A stretch of DNA of 64,000 nt. Origin: Schistocephalus solidus. Lineage: Eukaryota > Platyhelminthes > Cestoda > Diphyllobothriidea > Diphyllobothriidae. Shown one piece after another: positions 36,601-48,600 of this stretch. How positions within the stretch are numbered: position 1 is the stretch's first letter; every line of letters starts with the position of its first letter. A program made the translations under genes and the position numbers. The stretch lies in NCBI GenBank assembly GCA_017591395.1, contig WEDG01002022.1, forward strand, positions 124,001 through 188,000. Reading direction: 5' to 3'. The notes below the pieces were generated by a model. That model was given only the letters and a program-made list of their open reading frames with translations, was not told where the DNA came from and did no database searches.

Positions 36601-39600
36601 GAAAGGGTCATTCCGTAGGAAAAACAGAGGTTAACTAAAAAGGTCATTATCAGTAGAATGCAAGATTGATGACTACGGAGAACGGTCCGTACATTTTAAA
36701 TCCAATGTCTGTCAGTTGTGAGCCAGTAATGCACAAGAGCTTTCGGCATACACCAAACACTTTTTAAAACTCGTCAGTTATCTGAGCTCTGCTATGCGTA
36801 GTCTCCAAAAAAATCCTATAGATTTTCTTATTGTATGAGTCCATCGGAGTGAATGCTGAGACATGTAATAAGCACTTCTTGCATCCGATCACTATTACTT
36901 GATTTTATTCTCCAATGTATAAAAGTAAAGCGCTGGTGAATGCTTTTGTATGCACCAGCATTTGACTATAGCCATCAGTTCTGACCACTTTTTGACGAAT
37001 TGGTTTTCGGTCGGTAGTGCCAGTTCGAAGCCAAACTGGATCCAGGGCCGACAGATGCCTGGGTTTAACCCCCCCCCTTCCAAGTCTTCCACACACTTTA
37101 GGCACTAATAAGTCACTTGCTCATCCATTTAATAGCGGCCAAATTTAACACGTTTAAGTGCAACTGAACAAACTGAACTGCCTTCAGGTTAACGTTGCAT
37201 TTCCATTGCCGCCCTATTTCCACTGGCCTTGATTCTTAATGGGAATTATTTGGGAGGTTCATGTGGTCACCGCATGTGCGGCAGACATTTGCTGTCCCTT
37301 TTAGATAGGAGGTAAACGTCAACCATCCAACCAGTGTATTCAATTGAATAGTTTGGCCTTCTCTCCGCCCTTTATCTGTCAGAGAAAACGACCGATATGT
37401 AGCAGTCAAACATCTATCTTTGGAAGAGTAAATGAGACAAGCGAACCTATGATAATGAAAGACGCATTGGTCATCTTATCTAGTGAATGGTCAAGTACGT
37501 CTTCTGGTTGGACTTCCTTGTGCTGACCTATTTAGTACCATGACATTCTGTTGCATTCAAATAAACGAAACTATATATTACCGTCAGTACACGAGAATAC
37601 ACAACTCCGAAACATATCTTATTGCAGGTGCGAAGCTTCCTATGAACGTCCTAGAGCTAATTGTTCTCTACTAAGCCTGATGTATAGCAGATTGCCATTC
37701 TTGTCGTTTCAGGCCATTCCTGTCTTTTTACCTATTTTTTTCTTCCCGGAAAAGCATCCCATTTACATTTCTCGTTAGGCGGAGCAATTGCGTGCTTCAA
37801 GCCTGCCTGCAGCGCTCGCCTTTGCCGAATTTCTATGTTAATTCTCAGGCTATGCTAATAGTTCTGAAGCGTCATCTTGCTTAGGTCAATGCTTGGCAAG
37901 CACATGTAGACCTAGAACACATTGTTGGGACAAACTGTTGGTGCGGGTGAACTGGCTCTGACCAGAATCGAACAAAAACATGAGCAGACCCAACATGCAT
38001 GGGAAAAAGCAAAAAAGAGTGCAAAATTGCTCCAGTAATTTGATGCACTTCACGTTAATGTCAAGTGGATAAAGGGCTGTTATAGTTCAGTATAAACACC
38101 ACTTTATATTGAAATCAATAATGTTGGAAGCTCAATTGCCTGTGCGTAGGTGCAATTACCGACTCTACTCAGTGTTTTAAATTTTTTCCGAGCTGTAATG
38201 CTTGTAGATATTCAAGAATAGCCTTTATTTTACTGATTTTGCCATAGTCAAATTTCTTAGCTAGGACAGAAAATCTCATTTGGAATACATGTCTGCGGTA
38301 TTCGTTATCCTTCGCCACTTTGCGGATTGCTTTTCGCGGACTTGATAATTCGCAGGTTTTCTTCTAGGATATGTTCTGCCGATTTTCGATAAATAGCGGG
38401 GTTTGTTTGTTATTATTCCTTTACTTATACTGATAGGTACAATGCAGTGCTAACAAGTTTTAAAGTGATTATTAGTTTTGGAAAATATATTTAAGTTTCG
38501 TAGAGCGTGTGAAGGTTTATTAAGCATTAAGATATATATATATATATATATATGCGTGTGTGTGTGTGTGCCCACACTGCGCCCGCAACTTCAACTCACG
38601 CATCGGCCTGTTCGGTCACCTGCGAATCCATCGCACGAGGGGGATGAACCAGTACCTGGGGCTCCTACATACAGTCGATGCGCCCGCCTCCACTGTCCTC
38701 ACTGCTCCCGCACATTTACACACCGCATGCGCCTAATAGGACACATGCGCTTCCACGACCACTTGCGATAAAGCACCGGAGACTAAGCCACATCAGCGCA
38801 CACTATCTACACTAATACATAGACAACACCCTCACAATCATCATAATGTACCTGATAAAATCACGGTGTCCTAGAAACTGTGGCTTTGAAGGCTGCCAAT
38901 CTGACGCTTACACCTGGCCACGCCGTCGGCCTCGTGAATGTGCTGTGTGTCGAGTAGTTGATCAGTGGACTGGGAGTCAGATGGCGATGTCTTATCCATA
39001 TCCCCTGAGTAAGTGAATCCTGGTTTGTGCGTTATGGGGGCCAGGTCGTGCTTTGGCGCGCGAAGACGGGTACGCCGACCCGTCAACCAATGCGCCCACT
39101 CCCACATGAGACAACTGACTGGCTCGGATGGTGGTTTGATTGTGGGGTGGGGGAGAGAGTGAGGTCGACAGCCAAGCGCATTTTCCTCACTATAAACAAT
39201 CTGACGCGCTTGAAACTATCACGGTGTGCTAAAAGCCGTGACTTGGAAGGTTACCAACTGACGGGAACACTCGGATCGCGTGGTCAGCCCAATGTGTGTT
39301 ATGTGCGGAGTGGTTGACTGGCGGACTGAGACTCAGGCTGCAATGGCTCCTTAATGTGGCCTTTATGGCACTCCCGCTCGGTGGGATCCGAGCCAGGTGA
39401 AGTGGTACGCCCAGGGGCGGCTCCGGCCGTGCCAGACAACTGCACCCTCTGCAGATTTCGGTGTTCTCGACTCTGTCATGACACCGGGCTCAGATGGGAG
39501 ATGAGGAGAGAGTGCGGTAGATGCTGCGCAAGTCTACTATCACTTTAAACTATATCACATGCAAGTCACCGTCCCTGCACCACCCTTCCGTGTAGCATAC

Positions 39601-42600
39601 GGTGAACCTCGTCGGACTACGACGGTCGAACTGTCGTGTGTGTTTGTGTGTGTGCCCCCTAAACGGGCCATGTGATAGATACGTTGCACCAACACGGCGG
39701 CCATATCAGGGCACAGCATGCGTTATTCGGATTGCGCTCCGCTAACAAATGCCGAAAATGGGGGGGGGGTGTTGTGGAACGTCTAGGGGCAGCTAGGGCT
39801 TAGGGTGCCTGGCCGCGCCAGACACATGCATCCTCTCCCGCCTCCGGTCTTCTTGACTCTGTCTTGATACTGGGCTCAGTTGGGGGAGAAGGAGAGAGTG
39901 CGGTAGCTGTAGCGCAAGCCTACTATCACTTAAAACTAATTCACGCGCAAGTCACCGTCCCTGCACCACCTGGTGTGGAGCATACGGTGGACATCGTCGG
40001 AGTACGGCGGTCGAACTGTCGTGTTTGTGTGGGGGCGGCTCCGGCCACGCCAGCCACCTGCGCCCTCTTCCATCTCCGGTTTTCTTGACTGGGCCGAGAG
40101 ACAGGGCTCAGGTGAGGGAGAGGAAAGAGTGTGCGGTAAGGTTAAGGGCCGCGGTTGGAATGTTGCCACCTGACAATTACACTCAGACCTCGCAGTTAGT
40201 CCAATGTATGTTGTGTCGAGTGGCTAACTGATGGTGTGAGAGTCAGGCTGCGATGGCTCCTTCTTAATGTGACCTCTGGCTATCTCACACATGTGAGATG
40301 TAAGCCGTTCAACCCTCTGTTGTGTGAAATCCTGGTGCTTGTGTTTTAGGGGCCAGGTCGTGTAAGTAGTACACGTAGGCGAGGTCACCAGCAGCTGCGC
40401 CCACTTCCGCATCAGACAACTGACCGGCTCGGACAGCGGTTTGACTTTGGGGGTGGGGTAGAGAGTGAAATCGACAGCTCAGCGGATGTTCCTCACTATA
40501 AACAATCTGACGCGCTTGAAACTATCACGTTGCGCTCAAAGCCGTGGCTTGGAAAATTGCCAACTGACGGGATAACTCGAACCGCGCGGTCAGCCCAATG
40601 TGTGTTTTGTGTGGAGGGGCTGACTGGTGGACTGAAAGTCAGGCTGCAATAGCGCCTTCTTAATGTGGCCTTTATGGCATTCTCACTCCGTGGGATCCGA
40701 GCCAGGTGTGTTGGTACGCCCAGGGGCGGCTCCGGCTGCGCCAACCACCTGCGTCCTCTCCCACCTCCGGTCTTCTTGACTCTGTCATGACACCGGGTTC
40801 AGGTGGGGGGGAGGAGGAGAGAGTGCGGTAGCTGCAGCGCAAGGCTACTATCACTTAAAATAAATTCACGCGCAAATCACCGTCTCGGCACCACCTTGTG
40901 TGGAGCATACGGCGAAGTTCGTTTAAATTGACGGTCGAACTATCGTGTATACCACATCGCGGGTGGCATACCGTTACCTCCGCGATATCCGAGGGATTAC
41001 TGCACTCGTTGTTTTTGCGGATACCCCACGCTCAACCAGGCTGCGATGACCAAATGTGCCGTTCTGAGTCCGAGTTAGCTTTAAGTGAATGGTGCACTCC
41101 TAAATGAAAGAGAGTGAGAGAGAGAGAGAGAGTAAGACTGACACTAAAGAGTCCATCCATCCTCTCGGAGTTGTGGTTTAGAAGGGTGTTAACCGGTGAG
41201 GTAACTCAATCCTTCTCACAACTGCAGGTCAGGCTACAGTGGTTCCTTATCACTATAGGCTTTGCGATGCGCGCATCAAAAAGAGCGCCGAGCTCGTCCT
41301 CCAAATTAGACGTGATATGTGTGCATCAGGCCGTGCGTGTCACGCGCGGGCAGATTGCATAGGTCGATTAGCCAATGGGTTCGTGCACACCTCCAGTCAT
41401 TTTGAATATATTTTATAATTGGAACACGGCTGATTCAATAGTGTTTTAATAAAAGTTAATTATCATCACGGGGTTTAAAAAGCCTATGATTAAATATGAT
41501 ACTTCTCATTCACTGTTAACTTTGACTTTAGATACTGATTCTGCTTGGCCATCATGAATTAGTTTGCCATTGGTTTATATATTGAGGTGGTAAAGATAAG
41601 TGAAATAAACGCACCGTTGATATCTGAAAACTTTAAGAATCAGATTTTGCATGAATTTTACTTGTAGCATAATTTCATATAGAAAGCAATGAGTGACTTA
41701 AAGAATACTGAAATGTCGGACAATAAACGTGACGTTAAATTCAATTCAGCCAGAAGTTCGTTGAAGCTCGGTGCAAGCTATGATTTTGACGTCTCATGTA
41801 ATTTCGGGAAGACGTTATGTCCTTCCATCCAAATGAAAGGCAATCAAAGCATATTTATAATCCTAAAGCAAAAAACATTATTAGTTAGAATGGATGAGAC
41901 CGTGTTGCCAGGTTACACTACGTGAAACTGCGCTGATTAATTCATACGCATGTGCACATTTGATTTTACTCCACACGTGCACATACTGTTACCCACAAAT
42001 GCATTTAAAAGGGCAAGTTTACAGATAGAATACTTTGCTAAATGTCCTATTAGATAACGAAGGGCACTTTGGACATCTTGCACCGCATAATTAGGCGACA
42101 TACCTTTCTTCCAAGCGCTCGAAGACCATCCGCACACCAGGAGTAGTAAACATCGATTTTCTGAAAAAGTAGCCCATAGTCGATATCTATTCGATACCTA
42201 ACTCACTTTAGCTAGCCTAATTAAAATTTCATTTAAAAAGAATATTTCAAAAACATTTGGCTTTGCGTTCAATTCCGGGCAAAATAGGGTAAGGTTTATA
42301 GTTATTGTTAAGTTAAGGGTAAGTGCGATGGTTGGGGTTAAGGTTAGTGCTAGAATAAGTTCAGGTTAATGTTAGGAGAAGTGTTACCTGAAGGGTAAAA
42401 TTTAGATGAGGGGTAGAGTAAAACTTAGGACTGCGGTTTAGATTTATATTATATTGATATTTAGCATTTCTGGAAGTAAGCGCAGAGCCACCTTTATTAT
42501 GTGGGCGGGGCGTTTCTCTTTCCGGGGCCCTACAAGTCATTCTTACTAAGATTTTTTTCTATTTTAAAAGTGCCTATTCTTTATTTTTAAGCTAAGAAGA

Positions 42601-45600
42601 TTTTCCAGATGACTTTGCGATTAACTTACAGTAAACAGGGACCCAACTCGTCATTCGTTAAAAATTGCCTTGTATGCGACGATTTCTCTGGTAAAATTCA
42701 ATAATTCCTTACAGGTCTCCAAGTGCGTGTCGTACGGTTTATCGTAAAACGGTACTTAGTTAAGAGCGCATTTACTCCTTGCTCAACATTATTGTGCCGA
42801 TTCTTGGATGCAGGTTTTGGAGCAGAAACAAATTACCCTTACTCTTATTGTTTTTACTACCACTAGTGAAGTTATCGTCTTAAAGATCATCTCACTACAA
42901 AGCCAGACAACAAATAGTCAAGTACAATTTATCATCTGAAAGGAAAGTTTCAACTTCTTGAGATCAGAACATGCACGCTTCCAGCCGACAGTCTATATAT
43001 TTATAGATCACTGGCTGGGCACTACCTCTACGCCAAGTTCACACACCGCCGAGACAAGGGGCAGTAGCAATGTCAATCGATATGAGATCGTGAAGGAGAT
43101 CGAGTATTTGGAAATCAAGATCTTACGTCCTTGCACCTGACCTTGCGTCAGTATCTCGAAAAAACCGTTGCGTTTGCAAAGGCTATAGGCTTCATTTAAT
43201 GTGAAAATCTGAAAATGTGTAGGACTATCTTGAGGGCTTCACCGAGATGTATCAATAAATCGAGAAATTCCCTCTTACTGGTCCGGTCCAGTAGAAAAAA
43301 TCGGACTCTTTTCTACATACTGCATTAGGAGTTTCTGAAGGCTAAACACCACGACCAAATTATGAACTATGAAATTATTTAATTGACAGTAATATAAGGA
43401 ATTCGACACAATTTTGAGAGTGACAGTCCTGCACAATTTGCATGTAGACACCGCGTAAAGAGCTACTATTTTAAAGGCTGACAGATAAGGCAGAAAAATG
43501 GGTACAAAAACAGAGACAAAACTCCAAGTACCTGTAGAAACGCAAACTAAGTCTGCTTGAAAACACTGCCAAGGGCTCAGAAGATTTTAATATTATCTGT
43601 TATGAAGCTGAAGGAGCAGTCTTCGAAGTCTTGCCGACATAAAACTCCAAAGAAGAGCATTTTAAGCTCAGTCAAACGTCATAACCAGTTCACCCTGACA
43701 GTTTTCTACCATCCGAAACGTCAGCAGCGAATAAAGCTCTTGTCCCAGCGATTGCCTCCACTTCTTCTCACTTAATTCCTGGGACTCGCATTTTTGCTTG
43801 TATCAGAAGTCTACCATCCATCCAAGCCGTTCTCTATTTTGGCCTGCGTACTTTGTCATAACCAACACAATAAGAATTCACCTAAAAAACGAAGACCACA
43901 AACTTGACTAGCCTGCTGAAGTTCGTCTTTGGCGGTCAAGAGGATATACACTAGCCGCTTTGCGGCGGCTTTTGGGGCTCTAGTGTGAGCCCCAAACCAG
44001 AACGGGATGTGATCGGTGAGAGCCAACTTACCATCGTTAATATTCCCGATCGAAGCCGGCAAGGCAACGAGCTTGTGGCGCAGTAAATTAGAGCGTTGGA
44101 CACTAACCAACCGTTTATGTGTTCGAGGCTCGGGTGCCGCAACACCTAGGGTTTGGTTTTGATTGCTGATGATCGCTAATAAACTAGAAAGGTACAATCC
44201 AGTCTCCATTGCTTTTTCGCTTATACCATAAACCAAGTTCATATAGACGTTACACCATACACCATACTGGCCATGTAAGCTACACATGACAGCTGCGAGG
44301 GTTTCGGTATATTAGCATGTACTTTCTGGTGAATACCCGAGTATCTATGAAATATTCATATAATCTTGCCTTCTGTGCCTGAGTTTTTCTCCTGTAACGA
44401 TTAATTTCTGAGGAAAGTATAGCATACTACTAACCGAGTTTATTGGCTAGAAGTGGAAAACATTGACTGCCATTCAGCTTTTAGAGCATCTTTGAAAATA
44501 GTTTTTAGCCTATCAATATGCCAAGATTACTAGTTGTCAATTAAATTTTGACTATCTATCGAACCTAAGGCAAAGAATAAATGGCCAAGTTAATCGTTAT
44601 TTTCTCATGTTATTTTCCTATTTGCAAAGAAACGCCGTAATGAGCGCATAACAGTTTTTTTAATTTTGATTTTATTCGAGCCGTGGTATGTAATCGTATT
44701 CAGCACTGATACAAACCTTGACGCCTACGCCCAGCATCTAGAAATAACCATTGAGGCATGACGGAGACTAAATATAGCATGAAGGTTGGCATTAAGCAAA
44801 CTCAGATTCCGTTTGGGCTTGTAAGTAGTCCCTCCTAGGCTACGTAAATAATCAATGCCCAGAACACGGCGGCGTTGGTGAGCTGTTTGTGGATCCGTTT
44901 GGAGTGTTTTATGATGCTCACCCCTACCGTGTTCGAATGGCAAAACAGGATCTTGAAGACCCTAGCTTGATGCGAGTGACGTGGCTAATGGGACATGAAG
45001 CCCCCTGTTTACACATGCAATAAACGGACTGCTTCTTGAATCCGTGTGGAACAAAAGTTAGTTTAGGTGTCTCGAATGTCACATAAATGATATCTTCATG
45101 GGGACGCCACTAAGGAGTCATCGCAGCCTGACTAACAGTCCTGATTAGGACCAAATCAACCAGTCGATTAGTTTTCACCTCTTATCGACTCTTGGCCTCT
45201 TGTGACGGCCTTACAGAACACCTGCAGATTGGTACTGAGAAACCGAAGACTCCATCCGAATGGGATCGGTTTTCATCATTCCTTCCCTTGAACGACTAAC
45301 CTCTCCGACTCACTCAGGTCCGCTGTCTGAAGTAAGTTCTTTACTTAACGCGTATCTCAGACAAATTCGAATCTTACAAGTCCGGCTGCTCTTCGTTCCA
45401 ACGGAGAACTGGAATGTGCCGCCAAGCCAGAATCTATAGAGCACCTTGATAATATTCAGTACATCCGATTTATTATTAAGTGTAATGAGTTGACTACGCA
45501 CAGCAGCCATTTGAGCCAGTTAGCGGGTTGACGATGAAATCGGCTGATCTGGCGGAGAGGAAATTATGCGTCTGTTTACCAATGGTGCGCAACCGAAAGG

Positions 45601-48600
45601 TTAACTATAAAGATTGTGGGCAGTCCGTTGCTTCCGTCATATCATATTAAAAACTTTATTTATTTATAAATTAAAAATGTACAGTATCGAATATTAATAA
45701 GCAATAAAGGACATCACGCAATGAATTAAATTCAGTATACAATTGATTGTATATATAAACAAATGAAATCAGCCCGAGCAACGTATGGAGACGGCGAATT
45801 ATGCATCACACAGTATATCCATTGCGGCATCGGTGGAGGAACAGTAAGTTTGTGAGAACATTCGCTTGTGCAATTATGCGAACACCAACCTATTTGGAGG
45901 TCTCCTATCAATAGTTACCACAGTTCTCCTGTTCAGATATATATTCTTGTTGTGACAAGATTAGGTATAAACTGATTGAAAAACCCTGCTTTCCAAACTT
46001 TTTGGCTCGCGTTAAGCACTGTATTTCTTCACCTGATAAACAATTAACAGTTTTGAGTTGAAAGACAACGGAATCGGAAAGATTCGATTGCTATCTTGTT
46101 ATTGGACAGCGGAAAAATGAGCAGAAAAAGGTCAGAATAAGCGTGTGAAGTATCAAAAAAACCCAAAGGATCATTGGGAAAATCAAAATCCTTGAGTGAC
46201 ATTTGTTAACGGTGAAGAGTCGAGACCTGGGAGTGCTAATGTATTCACTCGCACTTTTAACCCCGCTCTCTGTTCTGCCTTCAGCACTCTGCAAAAGAAA
46301 CATACAAGCTGTCAACTTGAAAGGCTAATTTTTAAGTCAGCCCGTCCTTGGAAATAGGTGACTCAATCTCTGTCACATCCACCAATCCCGGGGCTGGTTT
46401 GTGCTTTTCTGCCTCATAGCATTGCACTTGGCAGGCGCGAGCAAGTCCATTGCATCTGTTTAGACCTGGTCTACTTGATTACCATGCCTCCGTCATCTGT
46501 ATCGTGCTTTTTCTAACGGCTTGTACAATTACCGAATTCGTGGCAAAACAGAGTGGGATTTTGCATCTGATAATGAGGCACCTTGATTTGCAAAAAAATT
46601 ATATAGCTGAACTTCATTTTCGGCTTCCCATCGATAATAGTATTAACAAGAATGATACTTCTAGTTGATAGATTCTTTGAAAGTTTTAAACTTGCTAGAT
46701 TTCAGTTAGCGTGTTTAATGGAGGCACATTCAGTTTTTAAGGAAGACAATTTTTCAGTTCATACGAAGCCCCTACAACAACGTTCTTCAACTATGTCGCT
46801 GCTACGGACTCCAAGCAGCGCCGTTCGTTGAGGAGATTGTATGACACCAGTGCCCGGTTATTCACTGTATTAAGCATTCCATATCGGAGAGATGAATTAG
46901 GATTTGATCAGCTTTATTAGGTTTTTTACAACTTGAAATCTAAAGAACTAAAGTTATTCGTAGTTTTGTGGCACTAGCATGCATTTATCTTCTGACTGAC
47001 ATAGAGTTTAGGTTTGTTGTTAAGTTCTCTTAAGATTCGGGATTTTTCGTCTGAATGAGGCATACTTAATGACTAACAGCCTTAATTTTGACTGATTGAG
47101 GTATCCGCATGACAATTGTCCTACCGTACCTAAAGATTAATTTTTTACATTCCCTTCTCTATTTGTTTATCTCTGACATGGACAACGATTTTCTGGCTTA
47201 AAAAAATTCTCAGATGGCCACCGACGGTTTCAAAGGATTCAGATCGTTGTTGCGAAATCAACACTTTGCACGTATTTAAACGAGGATGACAGGTCTCGAG
47301 CAATACTTTCGTAACTCCTCTACCAGAATTCATCCCCAAATGTAGAATAAGATCTGTAGTGGTCTGTGATCTGTCATACTCTTCGATAGGGTATGAAATC
47401 GTGACTATTCGTCCGTTTCTGCCTTAAACGTGACCTATATCTCGTAAGTATTGCAATATGCACCGCATAAGACAATCGATGACCTCACAAATGAATGCCA
47501 GAACGTATCAGGTTCGACCTAAGTATGATGTCTGCTGTTAGAACGTGGTTCGCTTTTTAGGCCTAAGGGCCTCCATTGATTATCCAATCTCCGAACTAAT
47601 AACAGAGGTACCACTGCACTCAGTAGTACGACTCACTGTTTTGAATTTTATTTGTTGACGACATTTTAGTAAGCACTCACAGAAAAGCTGTATATAAAAT
47701 CTAGGATAAGCCTACCTTTCCGTAGATTTAAGTCAAAAGGAAGGAATATATACAGCAGAAATTCCAAGTCTTTGATGCTTTCATCAACGGACAACCAACT
47801 AGCAATATACCAACACCCGTATAAAACTGATTTGGAGTTCATACCTGCGCACACGAAATGTTGTCCGAGGGCACTTAACTTCCAAGTACGCACAAATTGC
47901 AGTGGCCATAAAGCAAGGTTTATGGGGAACCGCTATCACTGTGTTTTCATTGCAAAGTGTCTCCAGCCTCGTCGGCGGTAGTTGCTGTATGACAGCTGTT
48001 AAATAGGATCCCGATTTTGGTGTGTTTTGCCTCACCGATCGTCCGAGAGAACTCGTTATCGAAGTTGAACATGCATATCCTACAAAGTCATTCAAAGCAA
48101 TAATTGACAAAACTCTAGAGATCATTCGAATTTTATCTATCGCAATTTTTGCGTTAGCTGCAAATGGAACTTAAGAGTTGAAGCTGGATGAAAACCGGAA
48201 ACTGGGTTACGGGAATATAAGTGACGGGGGCGGGTTAAGCTGGGAGATGCACTGTCATTCGTGCTTGTTGACTGTTTTTAACAAAACTGCACCCTCGGTT
48301 TTGCTGCCAATTCGAGAGTTGAACAAGCAGCCACGAAGGCTGCGTAATTTGATTGAGTCGTAGGAATTGATTCTGCATAGCACCTGTTGCACGCACACCC
48401 GCGCATCAAGTGGTAGATAAAACAAGCTGAAGGCGATCAGTAAAGCTACATTCAAAGTCGAAAAATCAAATGGGCTGACAAATTCGCAATTGAAAAGGTT
48501 TGTTTTGGTTAAGTTTTTTCAAAGCCCTAAAGGTGGGCCAGAGAACCGGTTTAAACGCCTAGGTACGAAACGGCTGAACTTTCCGATCAACTGTTGAACT

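Noticed and set aside
44074..44140. Possible tRNA gene
   Set aside because: It has box A- and box B-like parts but does not pair into an acceptor stem, and it is followed by the SINE body. It is a tRNA-derived SINE head.
43856..44287. 143-codon - strand frame
   Set aside because: It is the complement of a SINE copy with a tRNA-like head. The frame is not conserved in other copies.
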